A DNA stretch of 57,500 bases, taken from NCBI GenBank assembly GCA_012295275.1, contig CM022670.1, positions 18,544,198 through 18,601,697 of the forward strand. Direction: 5' to 3'. Both the position numbers and the translations under genes were made by a program. The notes beneath the pieces were generated by a model. The model was not told the DNA's origin. It was given only the letters and a program-made list of their open reading frames with translations, and made no database searches. This DNA comes from Chrysomallon squamiferum. Taxonomy: Eukaryota > Mollusca > Gastropoda > Neomphalida > Peltospiridae. Shown here piece after piece: positions 29,590-44,700 of this stretch; positions within the stretch are counted from its first letter, which is position 1, and each line of letters begins with the position of its first letter.

Positions 29590-29960
29590 GGTTATTTTTT
29601 CAATTCCGCTTTACATCGATTAAAAATTCCCTAAGAATATTTCATTCCTGGCAGCTGCTTACCGCCTTCAGATCTGGATGCATGAAAACCCGAACGTTTC
29701 TTTAACGATAATGTAAATTATCTTTAATCCTAACGATAAACCCTATTATATCCCTATTTTGCGTCGCTATCTTAAATTTCCTAAGCGATATCAAATTCTT
29801 ATCTGGAAGCGTTTCGTAAACGTTTACTCTTGCTAACTTTCAGGAACGATTTATTCCGAAGTGAGAAAGACACTGTGTTGAAAAACAAGACGTAATGCTA
29901 TAAGAGTTAGTGTTATCTGCGTAATTCAATAATTGAAACACCTCGTTATCTTAAGTCTTC
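29590..29960. promoter_or_regulatory. Candidate conserved non-coding block
   Basis: About 370 bp free of simple repeats inside low-complexity DNA, with words such as TTTAATCC and CATCGATTA and no open frame of note. A regulatory role is a guess from complexity alone. Confidence 0.2.
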
Positions 29961-30073
29961 ATCGTTTTCTGACACCTTTTTTAGTTTTTTCTAATTTATT
30001 TAATAATTTTATATTATTTTATTTTATTTTATTTTATTTTATTTTTTTTTAATTTATTACGACGATAATGACG

Positions 30074-30127
<54 letters not shown>

Positions 30128-30737
30128 ACAAATGTTGTTATTATTATTTTGACTTTATTTTTATTATTATTATCAATTTATTAATTTACTTAAAATAAAT
30201 TACAGGTTAAAGTGCATTGTATTTAGTACTGGCCTCTTTTAAAATATAGGTTTTAATTCCTTATTTATAGTTTTATTTTATTTTATTTTCATTTTCTGAT
30301 AACAGAATTTATGTCTTTTCCTTCAAGGTTTTTTTTTTTTTAATTTTATTTTTAATTTTATTTCTGTATTACTTTTATCAATTCTGTTGCTTCTTTTTCT
30401 CTCCTTGCAAATTTATTTTTATTTTTGAGACGTCAGAATTAACAGAAAAACACTTGACATGTCATAAGTAACAAAAGTAATTAAATGCTATTTCAGAGTT
30501 ATTTGTTATCACCGTGTATGTATCATCATCCATAGCAGAGATAACAACGTCGACGACAACACCTAAGTGGCTCTAAAATGTTGATTAGCTGTCGTTGTGT
30601 CGATAAAAATGATTAACGCAACGAGTACTTTATTTAGTGGGGGGATTCGATGGTGGGGGGTGCTGCCGATAAAGAAACATTCTGGGAAGGAACTGTAAAT
30701 AACTTAGAGATATCAGAAATAGGTTGTTTTTGTTGAT

Positions 30738-30770
<33 letters not shown>

Positions 30771-30969
30771 ATTTATTGCATTCTCGTTTTAACAAAAATA
30801 AATAAATAAATAAATAAATAAAATATAAAAAATTCGGACTCAGTTTCTGTATTTATTTATCTATTTTATTCTAATATAGCATACAGGTTATCTTCTGTTT
30901 CTCTTTTTAAATTTATTTGTTATTATTTATTTATTTATTTATTTATTTTTATTTATTTATTTATTTATT

Positions 30970-30973
<4 letters not shown>

Positions 30974-31025
<52 letters not shown>
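30974..31025. repeat. (TTA)n trinucleotide array
   Basis: A run of ATT/TTA units flanked by TTTA repeats (30906..30973). A similar (TTA)n run lies at 30079..30125. Confidence 0.93.
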
Positions 31026-31029
<4 letters not shown>

Positions 31030-31400
31030 ATTTATTTACTTATGTATTTATTTTATTTTATTTTTATTATTTTATTTTTTTCGTTTCGTTTATTTATATT
31101 ACTTTTCTTTATGTTGTTGTTGTTCCTTTTTATTTTACACAATGAAGAAAAATTACATTTTCTGCTTTCAATCCTTTTTCTTCATTTTTTTTTCGTTTTC
31201 TTTCATTCGTCCGACTTTCCACAGAAACAAATTTATTAGAAAGAAAATTTTAAATGTTTTCTGAAATAAATAAAATTTAATTTCGTTCAAGCTGTTTTGC
31301 AATGTCATAAAAATAAATTAAGTCCTTTAAGTCTTTTTCTTCTTCTTCTTCTTCTTCTTATTATTATTATTATTATTATAATTCTTTTATTTTTTTTAAA

Positions 31401-31692
31401 GTTGTGCTGGAATAGGGTAAAGAAAATATTTAAGACGAATAAGAAGAAAAGTTTATTTATAATTTCATGATGAATTATTATGGTAATGAATCAGTATAAT
31501 TTATGTAGTCTATATCCATTTTTAAATTTATTTTTATTTTAATTTTAATTTTTATTATTATTATTTCTGTAAATTGTAATGGAATACGGTAAAGAAAACA
31601 TTTAAGACGAATAAAATGAAAAGCTTATTATTATTTTATAATTTCAATACAAAATATTATGGTAATAAATCAGTACATGTATTATATATCCG
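31401..31692 (+). repeat. Local duplication: two diverged ~120-bp copies
   Basis: Copy 1 (31401..31520) and copy 2 (31571..31692) share, in order, GGAATA(G/C)GGTAAAGAAAA, ATTTAAGACGAATAA, GAAAAG, TATAATTTCA, ATTATGGTAAT and AATCAGTA. The offset is about 172 bp. The intervening sequence is T-rich. Confidence 0.85.
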
Positions 31693-32167
31693 TTTTACTT
31701 TATTTTATTTTATTTTATTTATTTAAAAAAAATCTTACAATAATATTTACTTACAAAATGAATTTAATAATAATCACAGAAGAAAACAACTTTGCTATTT
31801 CAGTTTTTACTTCTCTTATATATAAATATGATTGTCCATTCACATCCTTAGATAAATAAGCAAAAAAAAAAAAGCAACAACGGAAAACCACACAAAATAA
31901 ATAACAGTAACAAAAAAGTAAAATAAAATCAAATCAAATAAAATAATAAAATAATTTAAATAAATAAATAAATAATTATATAAATAAAGCAATTTACTAT
32001 AATATAGTGTAATAATACAATGAAAAAAACAAATAATATAATATATATATATATATTATATTATATTATATATATATACAATACAATATACAATATCTTA
32101 ACTAATAAATGATTTAATGATCATACAATTACAAAACGAGTTAAAAAATCGAAAAACTAATATGGCG

Positions 32168-32198
<31 letters not shown>

Positions 32199-32252
32199 AA
32201 TAATAATAATAAATAACAAATAATAATAATAATTTTTTTTTAAATTCAACAA

Positions 32253-32290
<38 letters not shown>

Positions 32291-33780
32291 TAACGTAAAA
32301 AAGTAAGTAAGTAAAGAAAAGTGAACAAAGATTAAAAATAGTTCATCTTTACAAAAAGAAAGAAACAACGAAAATGTTGTTTTAAAAATGCCCCACTCGA
32401 AGTCTAGCTACCTAAAACAATCCCAGTTACTCAATTCTGTGTAAATTAGTTACATGTCACCCCCAAACTGACGTGAGTAAACTATTCTAATTCCTCGCAC
32501 ACGATAACGAATTAGACAAGAAAGTAACGTTATATACAAACTATCCGAAATGACAGAGCGAAAAGAAAAGCACGTTTATTAGACGAGATAGGCGTTGGCT
32601 TGTCTCCCTTATCTGCGACGATTGTTCCGCATGGTGGCGCACCATGTCACAAACGGTAGAGCAAGTTCTCTATCAATATTTGACGCCGGACATCCATCTT
32701 GCACGGAATGTTAACAGCAAATACCCGCGCCACATTAGTTTGTTAAAGAAATTTGTCAAGTTTTCACCACCATTGTTTCAGCTCAGTGTAGCGTGTTTGT
32801 GTTGACATCTATTTTTGTTCTTAAAAACAATTAAAAATATTTTTTTTTGAAAGAAAGCAATTTTTTTCTGTTTTGTTTCTTTGTAAGTAAATATATTTCT
32901 GTCTTTGTTGTTGTTTTGATTATCTCTTTTTGATGATTCCGTTCTTTTTTTCAGTGTATTTCAGTAAAGCTGATGATATTATCTAAGAACTTCAAAATTT
33001 ATCTGAACTGGTGGCCGAAGTTGTGATTGATGATGATGATGATAGAAACATTTAATACAGAAGATGAAGTAATAGATGCTAGAAAAAAAAAAAAAAAAAA
33101 CCAATAAAAAAAAAAAAAAAATTATAGATAGTATTTCTAAAAACAATACGCAATAAAAACCAACACAAAAAAAAAAAAAACAACGAAATGTTATGATGAT
33201 AAAAACAATGACGACACATTAATAATGGTAAAAATGAAGACGATAAAAAGACAAACTGTAAATTAACAAATTTAAGCCGATTTTATAATAATAATAATGG
33301 CGGCGACACAACAATGGTGAAGACGAAAATTAGAAACACATGTTGTTAAAGACATTTAATTATCTTCTTATAAAAAAAAAAAGTATCATCTTTTTTGTGT
33401 TTGTTTAATTCTAATTAACGCATACATCTTCCAAAATAACCGTAATAACAACTAAAAAAAAAAAAAAAGAGAAGAATAAACCTTAATGAAAATTACCCTC
33501 ACGCAACACAATTTACATCGTATATCCTGAAAACTAAATTAGTTAATAACGAGCAGCACGTCTGTAAGTAATAATGTCAGCAGGTTGCGTGCGGGAAATG
33601 GCTATTTTAGTAGGAACACGGTCGTAGACACATTTATAGCTGCTTCACAAACATTCCCAGTCTGATCGAGCGTCGCACACACACAACAAATGGAGTGAAG
33701 GAATCTCCAAATGTTTTCAGGGTACCTGAAGAAACGCAAACGCCGCTGGTAGCCAAACACGTGTTCCAACAACAGGGACG

Positions 33781-33895
<115 letters not shown>

Positions 33896-34193
33896 CATCA
33901 CTCGTCATCTGCTAGGTAATTCCATCTTTCATGCAGATCGTATATTCCTACTTTATTTTTTTGAGCATCTGAGCTAGTGACCTAAGATTAGTTTTTCTGA
34001 AGAGTGTAGTGTCTGCTTTATGGTCAATAAAAGTAGTCTAAATTATTTCAGACTTTTTCCAATCAATGAAATCATCATTATTAAAAACAAAAATGAATAA
34101 TAATAATTGACTGACATCTGATATAATAAAATAGGATAAGGTGTTAAACTATTATCTATAATAATTGTTGAATATTTAATTTATAATATTGAT

Positions 34194-34228
<35 letters not shown>

Positions 34229-37200
34229 GTTTTTTTTTTTTTAACTATTCTTACTTTACTTACCGCTAGTATTTTGAATAAAAGAAGAATAGTTTCAGAA
34301 AGCGTTGGAAAGTAGTAAATGATAAACTGTAAAAATGTTTATGTTACAAATGTAGATTTTACAACAATAAATCTATTTAATATATATAATATAAACAAAT
34401 AACGGACGTCACTATTTTATCAAACACACTAATATATCAAAAAGAAAGAAAGAAGAATTTAATTACATTTTATATATATATGAAAATGTTGAAGAAAGAA
34501 AGGCAGAACCATTCACATAAATACGACGAACTTGAATAATAAGGTCTACCCCGTATTTAAGACAAAAAACCACTAAAACATAAAAAACATAGTACACCTA
34601 GAGATGAAATAATGAAACAACATAAGCTTCAGAGAAATCAGTGACATAATTCCACAGCTATATATTAAAGTCATATGCAGCACGACTTGGAAATCATACA
34701 AAGGGAAAGGATGTAGAGGACGATGGAGGAATGAACGACACGGTTACTGGAAAGGAATCATCAGGCAAAGGACTGCGCAAGACAGGAAGATGTGTAAACA
34801 TGCTGAGGTTTTCACCGATCAATGAGACACTACGGCTACGTCGTAATGATACTAAAAATAGATTGAAGGACTTAATTTAAATAAAACACCCCCAAAATAA
34901 ACCGAAAACAACATCAACAACAAAAACAAATGAACAAAACAAAACAAAACAAAACAGAACAAAAACAAAGCGAAAATCCCACAAAAACCAAAACTACAAA
35001 AAAAAATACATATTAATATACAAGAATTTAAAAATTATACAAACATAAGTATATATGAGGACAAACATACACATAGGTAATTTCAAAGTACAAGATAATA
35101 TTGAAAATGATCAAGGTTGGAAAAGGTAAGAACAAAAGGAAGGAAGGACAGATTGCACCTCACACGTGAAGCTGAAGCGCTGAATCAGTTTGTTATGAGA
35201 GAGGAGATAATCAGTCATCTGAGAAGTGAAATATTCTGAGTTGTTTTATTTTAGAAATGCAAACATCTGGAACTTCTGAGTGCTTACATAAACTTCTCAT
35301 TGGCCTCTTGAACATGTCAAGTGATGAAACTGGTAACGTTGATTTACGTTATAGACGAAAACACGTTCGCTACACGTGCTGCGGTCACGTGACTTAATAC
35401 TTAGGAAGCGGTGAACATCAAAATGCATTTTAGAATGAAATAGGACCACTTAAATTTTTGTACAAGTTAAACGAATAAAGTTTAAAGGCTGTAAAAGAAA
35501 ACAGACTGACTTTAATTTTAGACAGTTAATCTGATAAAGTTTTAAAGCTTCTAAAGGCGTTTAGATTCCAGTATCTGATCTCACACGGAGTTAGAATACT
35601 GGTATATAATAGAGGAAAATATTTTTGATTTAATACTAAGTTCAGTATATTGTTTATTGTGTACAGGATGACTTACACATTCTAAACTCTGGCCGTCTTA
35701 ATGCCACGATTAGGATGGCTGATTGGGTAAAAGATTTTGGATGAGTATGAACTAATGATTTCATTTATTTAGTAAGTAACGTCACTGAATTATATATTTT
35801 TATAAATAGTCAGTAAGGGCAAGATATGCACAAATAACAAGGAAGAAAATTTGCTACTTTTTTTTCAGTTAGAAAAAATCCTCAGTGAACCTTTTTCTGA
35901 ACCTGTCACAGAGCACCGGCCAGAATGGAAAACATGTTAAACGGAAGACGTAGAATTGATCCACGTCTGTGTAGTTCAGACTAAATATTTATTGTTGTTG
36001 TAGGTCTTGAACGTTTGGTTAATACCAGATACTTGGGATGATTTAACTAAAAACAAAAACACAATAACCATATATTGGTTTATTTAATACAAACTACAAC
36101 AACAATAACAACTTCCCCAAAACCTATAAAATAATAGTGATGGTGGTGGTGGTAGTAGTAGTAGTAGCAGTAACAGATACAAAATATAATAGGACAAATA
36201 AAGCAACGGCCTAAAAATAAATAAATAAAAATAGGGAAAAAAATAGTAAAAACATAAATAAAAGAAATGTCAAAAAAAAGAAAAAAAAAAGAAGAAGAAA
36301 GATGAAGAGCTACACAAATAAATGAAAAGAAAAATCATAATAGATAATAACTGTACAACTAGCACAGCATTCTAAATCATCGAGCTATCGGGACAAAGCA
36401 TCAACCTGGTTCTAATTTAAACCATTAACTTGCAGAGTTTTCACTTTTTTAATTACTTATATTGCCTATCTCTTGATTTCATAGAGAAAAACCTCACTGA
36501 AGCTGCCTATAAATTAATACTATCTGAACCGCTACACGATCCAATGATAAAATTATGGCCCACAACACACGCGCACATCAAACAGTCGTGTCTAGGGGCG
36601 TTTTGCCTTATCAGAACATTCACTGCTTGGGAGACGAGGCTTTTTAAAGTCCACATGTTGTATGTGTTTATGATGTGCCGGAGTAATTTACTGATACAGT
36701 ATTCATCAAAAGAAAAAGTTTATTGTCCAAAAAAAGAAAAAAAATCGTGAATTTTTCCGTTTAATTGGGATGTGGGTGCGATTAAGCAACAAACATGCAA
36801 GGAGTTATGAAGAATGTTTTCGGATGCTATATAGAATGACCTCTTAGAACATAAAAAGAAAAACAGCTGATGATCCACCATATAATTTCAGCACCATTAT
36901 CAGTTTAAAGATTACAGTGTCACCTTCATTACCAATAAATTACATTATCTAGTTAGCTGAGCATTAAAATACGTTCATCTTTATCAATAATCTATATAGT
37001 TTATAAAACAAAAATATAACAGCATAATCACTAATGTTTATCGTTTCAGTTTCCAGAGTAAATCCATGACCATTAATAATCCTAAAGGTTTAAATTCCCA
37101 AATACAACAGAAATGTTATTACCATCATAGACAATTCAAACCACTTTCGGTTCCCGAATATACCACTGTCATCACCTGTTTAGATAAATTTAGAATAACA

Positions 37201-37559
37201 TCGCCTAAACATCACCATTATTATCATCACCAACAATCTAGAACAATTTCGACAAAACATTAACATTATAATCAATTTCACCAATAATTTAAGACAATTT
37301 CAGATCTCCAAAGTATTACCATAATCATCATTATAAACAACAATCTAAATTAATTTCAGTTCATTATGAATAAAAAACAAACAAAAAAACAACAACATCA
37401 TTTCCGTTCCCCAGGGTTAACAAACGCACCATGACCATTACCAGTATTCTGTTACGTGTGCATTTCAATTTACCAGAGCAGAACATTGCTACATAACACA
37501 CCTTTACACAACATTACATTTCACCAGTGAAGTCATTTGTTACCTGAAATTAACTCGTT

Positions 37560-37920
37560 TGGGGAGCAGTGTAATTTGAATGGCTTTGAAAAATATAGGT
37601 TTTTCCCAGTGGTGTATTCCGGTCATATATCTACAGGGCGCGATAGATAACTGCGTGGTGTCTTCACCATTAGTTAAAGACGATGAAGCTATCGCCATGA
37701 GCCTCTTCTGCTAATTACGCAACGACACGTGCCAGAGACGAGTTATGTGAAAAAAAAACCTCTCCGTGTTCCTGTCTCGCCAGTTATCTGCTTCACGTTA
37801 TGTTTGTTGACATTAAGCGAATGAGGTCTTTTAAATACAAACTGTATGAAACGGTATATGGCCTCAGCCGGAAACGAGCAATCAAGTTATGCGCGTGATT
37901 AGCTGGTGACAGCGCACGTG
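37560..37920. promoter_or_regulatory. Candidate conserved non-coding block
   Basis: About 360 bp of complex sequence with GC above the flanks, an E-box-like CACGTGCC near 37727 and a homeodomain-type CTAATTACG near 37712. It ends at a poly(T) run (37923..37940). No recognisable coding frame. Confidence 0.25.
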
Positions 37921-38481
37921 CCTTTTTTTTTTTTTTTTTTTATTTTTTTTTTTTAACTTGAAAATTGTTTAAGAGGTGAAATGAAACAGATCAGCATTTT
38001 ATACAAGAGATATCGTTTGGAGCATTAAGAAATCTAAATACTATTCGTTAATTAAAATAAAATACGAAAGTTAAATTTACAGATTTGAAACTGATTTAAA
38101 AGAAAATTTAGACGCTAATGTTGTTTTAATTATGGAACTTGAAATGATTTGGTTTCTGGATATTATCAAGATGTTAATGTAATTACAGTCGTAAGAAAAC
38201 ATTTATTCATTACCATCAAAAACTTAAAAACAGTATCCGTTTTGATCACAACAGTCGTTTATCTTTAAATCCCTTATTACATTACACACATATCGCAGTA
38301 ACAACCAAGTTTTCTGTCTTCTGAGCACATTTTTCAACAACTGGTATGTCAAGTGTATGGTGTATGTCTTCCTGTGTGGAAAGTGCATGTTACATATACA
38401 TTAATGCTTAATAATGTTGCAGTGTGGAGATTTCGAGTTTTCTCTCTCATACTGTAATGACAGTATGACATGACTGATATC

Positions 38482-38980
<499 letters not shown>

Positions 38981-39762
38981 AGTATTAATTCTTTCATTCG
39001 CACATCGAAACACATCCTGAAATACATTTTAACACTAATTTGTTCCACTAATTAAACATATCCTTGGATATAATTAAATCCCGCTAGACAAGCTTTTCCC
39101 ATCAATCCTGTAATACTGTTATTAGCAGAGTGACTGTATTTCGAAGGGGTGACCACACTGATTTTGAAACCTTTCTAAATATTCGAGAAATGCAGACGTA
39201 TTTAAATCAGAAATAATGAAGAATTTGTTCTTACTTAACGAAGCAGTTGATGCATTTCAAATCAACGGTTGCATGATGTCATATTATACATATGGTACAT
39301 ACCAAACAGCGGAGAGAAAAAACATACTGGCTGAAGATTAGAGGGAGTTTTTGAATCGGTGCATTATTTATTTAGAAAGATTATAAAAACAAGAACTTTT
39401 GGCCTTTTATCTCGTGTTTTGGAAATAAAAATATGCATTCATTAAAATTTTACTGTGTTATTACTATTTATTTATGTTTTTAATTTTTTTTTATTTACAT
39501 TGTATAAATTATACACACCACTAAGGTTTGCTGAGCATCAAAAGTTTTCTTTACAATGTAAAACATGATTAAAATCTTATCTACGTGTATATAAATATTG
39601 AAAAGCATTTTATTTATATCACCAAGAATTCGTAAACGGAAAACTACGGATAAATGTAACTGTGTTTACGCAGGAATCAAATTTCTTGATGACTAATAAT
39701 TTGTAATAACAAATTCAGAATAAGTCCTGAGAAACATCCACACATACACAAGCATTTTTAAT

Positions 39763-39816
39763 TAAAATAAAATAAAATAAAATAAAATAAAATAAAATAA
39801 ATTTATAAATAAAAAA

Positions 39817-39863
<47 letters not shown>

Positions 39864-39890
39864 AAATAAATAAATAAATAAATAAATAAA
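39763..39890. repeat. (AAATA)n/(AAAT)n array
   Basis: AAATA pentamers grade into AAAT tetramers over about 128 bp. Confidence 0.95.
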
Positions 39891-40361
39891 CATTAAGAAC
39901 AAATTAAGAACAAATTAAAATATCGTTATTTTGTAATACAGAATTAATCTTAAAGTTACGAGACTTCACGTTTTCCTGTCCAAGGGAAGTAACTCTTGCT
40001 TTCACAAACGCGGGTAATAATTATTATATATCCTATATAAAAAGACGGGGGAAAAAAAAAAAAAAAAATTGAAATAAAAGCTGATAATTAACATAATTTA
40101 TGCAGCAACCATAAAAACAACAACGACAATGACAACAACAGAAGAAGAATGAAGATGATGATAGCGATAATAAAAATAATAATACATTTTTTAAATATAT
40201 TTAGTTTTTGATCTGAAGTCTCTACGCAAATAAAAACAAAACAACAAGAACACGGGCGTTTTATTTTTTTGTAAGTAGAAAACATTGTAACAAGAACGGA
40301 ACAGTGCTGGTTCCAGTGTTGTTACTTTGTTTGATGATAACGTCTGTGTGTAGTGTCGGTG

Positions 40362-40367
40362 TTTATT
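40362..40367 (-). terminator. Poly(A) signal overlapping the lipase stop codon
   Basis: AATAAA begins at the second base of the TAA stop codon. If used, the 3'UTR would be only about 10 to 30 nt. Another AATAAA at 40260..40265 (minus strand) is an alternative. Confidence 0.4.
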
Positions 40368-40441
40368 AACAATGCCCAGTCACTGCAAAATGCGAGTGTG
40401 AATGAGATTTCACATCCTTACCGTAGGCACAGAACGTTGTT
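40366..40441 (-). CDS. Lipase terminal exon 9
   Basis: It encodes TTFCAYGKDVKSHSHSHF to the final Cys and TAA. The FC...C ending matches the C-terminal disulfide of pancreatic lipases (FCS...C). Acceptor GTTTTTCAG. It contains an unusual SHSHSH run. Confidence 0.9.
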
Positions 40442-41707
40442 CTGAAAAACAACAACAACAAAAACAAAAAAACATACAGAAAAATATTAATACTTAACAT
40501 GAAACTGAGCTGGTAGAGATTAAGTGATAAAGAAGATGGAATGTAACTTGAATTCGAATTATGAATGAGTAGGGTTATGAACACTGTAACCGAATAGAGT
40601 GAAGTATGAAGTATACTGAAATACTGTTTATGTGAATGAAAGTAATTCAATGTATCGAGGAAAGAAGAGCAGTGTGTATGTTTGTGTACATTGTGAATAC
40701 ACAGAACTGCAGTGTACACGAGAGGAATGCAACCCTGTAGAATTAGACAGTGTGTATGTTCAGGTACATTGTGAATACACAGAACTGCAGTGTACACGAG
40801 AGGAATGCAACCCAGTAGAATTAGACAGTGTGTGAGTAGCAGAAAACATCTGAAAATACAGGTTAAGTGGTGATTTGAAATGTTGTGAAGAACAATAAAA
40901 TGAAGAAAACGAATAAAATATTATGAAATATAGTGTATGTAACTAAAGTACAATGTAGTGTATTCATACACGCGCACAGAATGTAACAGAACACACATAC
41001 GTATACAAACAAAAGCAAAATAAAATTAGAGATCGGTTTTACTGACATTTTCTGTGTCTCTCCTTCCAGCATTGTGACGCCCATTATTTTCCAGTCATTT
41101 GGATACATCCATTTGACTAGGATATTGCTCGTTTCGTCGTAGCTCACCGTGATACCCGTCACGTCAGCCATATCTTGTCGAGATATAATCAAGCTGGACA
41201 GTGTGTTGTGAGCATTTATTACCGTATTTGTCCTAGAGGAAGATTAAAAAAGACTTATACTAATGTTGAAACATTTCCTAGGGTTTGCAATTAAAAATCG
41301 TGTTCTGTTAAACGAAAGATAAGAATAACACTGTAACAGAACCAACTCTCAGACATCGACATTATAAAACAAAACAAAACAAAACAAAAAAAAAATCAAA
41401 GTATAAAACAGTATTAAAATAAAATATAAATTTGTCAGACTAAAATATATTTGTCATAATCGCCAATTATTTTACCTACTTCATGAGCGGGGTGTCAGCT
41501 GTGTTGCCTGTCGTGGCCTGCAGTTTCACTTTAACCATTCCGTACATGTTGCTGTCTGAAGAGATGTTTACTAGGTAGTGGTAGCCTGTCAATATATATT
41601 TTAAAAATATTAGTTTATACAGTGGCTCTGTAAAAGAAATCTTAAAACTGTATGTCAATACATTAATGACGATGATGAGAATGACTATGAAAATAGTAAT
41701 AAAAGCA

Positions 41708-41747
<40 letters not shown>

Positions 41748-44700
41748 CAATGTTGACGATGAAGATGATGATGATGCTAATGATAATTAATCAATGGATG
41801 GCAGCTTCTTCTACAAGCTTGGCTTTCAAAATCCAAGACTGACACTGATAATGAGGACAAAGAAACATCAAACTCATTTATGAAAAGATCGGTAAATTTC
41901 CTATTGAGAATATTAGAACTGAACTAAATGATTTAGCCTTACGATTACCGCGACTGCTTGATTTTGTATACATTTATTGTCATTTCCTCTTGATATTCTA
42001 AATCTAGGTTTCTTACATCTAATGTACGTTAATTGATATATATATAAAGATATAATCGAAAGCAGTCGAAAAAGCATCATAATAAATCTAAGCGTACTTT
42101 AAATGAGTTTGTATCTAGAATAACCTTACACAGATACACTTACTGCAGTAGGTGGAAATACTTTGAGTGTTGAGGTATAGAGATCCTCGAGCTGGAGACT
42201 TATCTGCGTGATATCCCATTCTAGAACACTGTGTTTTGTTGGCATAACACTGCAGACAGTGTCCTTCGTTGAACTCCTCCCAGCTGGTACATGGATACGC
42301 CTCGAATGGACACTGGGAGTTGATAGACTCCGTGAAAAGGTAACACGACCGCATGTGACTGCATGCTACAGCGGCTTCAGCACCTACAACAACATGCATA
42401 TGCTTTTTTACACATCTATACATACACACGTATACATCGACTCATAAAATCATTCATACAGACGTACATAGAGAGAGAGAGAAACAGACAGAGAAACACA
42501 AAACATTATTGTTGGAGATGTTTACCATAGTATCCCATTGTTGCTTCACTCCAAACTGCGTGTAATAGTTTAGACACGACACTTTTATCGCATCCGGGCT
42601 GTTCTGAACCGCCATTTGGATAGAAGTCCACGTGACCCATTGCTTGCTTTGCACCTAGTCCTAATGAAAGAATGCTCGATGAATCCGTGTGAATCACGTC
42701 AACAAATTTGGCATCTGTCGGATCTAGGCGAACTGCTGGAGCGGTATCTTGAAAGTAAGGTTCTGCAGGATCCAGACCTGATAAATAATAATAATAATAA
42801 TAATGACAACAACAACAACAACAATAATAATAATAATAACAATAATAATAATAATAATAACAACAACAATAACAATACCAAAAACAACAATAAAACAAAA
42901 ACAAAAAAGTACAACTTAAAATTAATAAAGGAGAAAAAGAAATATGATATTTATTTCTATGTACAATTGATTCAAAATAATATGCATATACAAATTTTTA
43001 TTAAATAATCTAAAGATCAATGTTGATGGAATTTTGAAAGAATAAAATAAATTTTATTAAGTAATTTTTCCCAAAAAATAAAAAATAAAAAATTTTAAGT
43101 GTAATTAAAAAGCATTAAAATTTAAAACAAGCAAAATGTATGGTATATTTGAACCCAAAAGAAAACAAACCCTTACCGGTTATTCTTCCTAAATTCTGAA
43201 CTTTTTCTCCTGCATAACCAGCGACGTGGGCACCAAGACTGTGGCCGATGACGTGGAAGTCGTCAGCAGAGGCGTTGAAGTTAGTTATAAGAAAGTTGAT
43301 GAGCTGTCCAATCTGGGCTCCGACAACGCGAGTGTTTGCAGTCGCTTGTCCGTACGGGATGCCGGCCCCGTGACCCCAGTCCACTGCGATGACGTTCATG
43401 TCTTCCTGTGAACAGTAATTCATTTTAATGTGTGTCGTCGTTGTACTGGAATATATTTTCTATGTTTATTTATATGAAGTGAGTATTTAGAAATATATAT
43501 TTTATTGTCGTATAATGTGTATGATTAGACTCTTCACATTCAAAATTTTCAAGAACAAAGTCCAGTTTTTGTCACATATATATATATTATCTTGCAATTG
43601 TAGTGTGTGTTAGGTTTTGTATGTATGTGTATATGTGTATGTATGTGTGTATGTATATATGTGTCTATGCAGGTGTGTGCATGTGGTCATATTTAAGTAG
43701 ATATGTTGACAAGCTGCTAATTTGATATGTGATGTATGATTAATATATGATCAGTTGTATAATGAACGGAGTGATATGATGTTTTGATAGACAGATATAA
43801 ATGAGTTGAAAATCAACACCTTACTTACGTGTTTGAGTAATTCGTGCACCATGTTCTGCACCCACTTACGATGAGCATTATGCGTCCACCCATGAACAAC
43901 AAACTTAGTTTTTTTCTTTGCATCAAAGCTCGATGCTTTAATAGATGTCGTAGCAGGAATTATTTTCTGTTCATTGTTTGTCGTAGGGTTAGCTCTGTCG
44001 AAATAAATAAATAAATAATTGTTAGATCTCTTGTATAACATTAAAATATTAACAACAGCAAAAGTAATAGTCGTAATTCAGATTCATATAGCAAACATAG
44101 CTAAAGTAGAGATGGTTGTATCAGTAGTAATAATTATAACAGCTGTAGTAAAGGATAGATCAGGATCTTATTTATCTATGTTTGGGTCTGTACGTCTTTT
44201 GTGTCTGCTTTTCTAACTATCCCATTCTCTTTCTATACGTCTACTTGTCTATGTATCTACATTTTTTCTGTCTATCAGCTATATATATTTCTATGTATTT
44301 CTATGTATCTGTATATCTTTCTCTATGATAGTTTGTCTCTCTCTGTATACGTCTCTGTCTCTGTCTGTGCACAGGCATCATTTCACTTACCGAGTGTACA
44401 GAAAGAAAGCTGTTTGTATTTGTTGTGGTGATTTGGGAAGAAAACTCACAGTTCTGTGAGGGTCAGTGAATGGTGACCTGTTATCAAAACATCCCAGATC
44501 TCCATAACAGACTTGACTGGGAGTTAAATCACTCAGGAAGAAACCTGAAAAAAAATAAAATAAAATAAAATAACAAAATAAAAAGTCATTGAATGAATAT
44601 TATGCAGAGCTCAGAAGTAAAGCATTTATTAAAATTAACATTCGTTGTACCCTTTCATTAACATAAAATGCAATATTCAGCTGACTTCAATTCTAATGTG

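Noticed and set aside
42616-43008. A 130-codon plus-strand frame with a long Asn run
   Set aside because: It is antisense to lipase exon 5 and then reads the AAT/AAC repeat in the intron.
44431-44450. GTGAGT inside lipase exon 2 as the splice donor
   Set aside because: Its phase does not fit the next exon, whereas reading on to GTAAGTG adds the expected family residues (LPKSPQQIQT) and restores phase.
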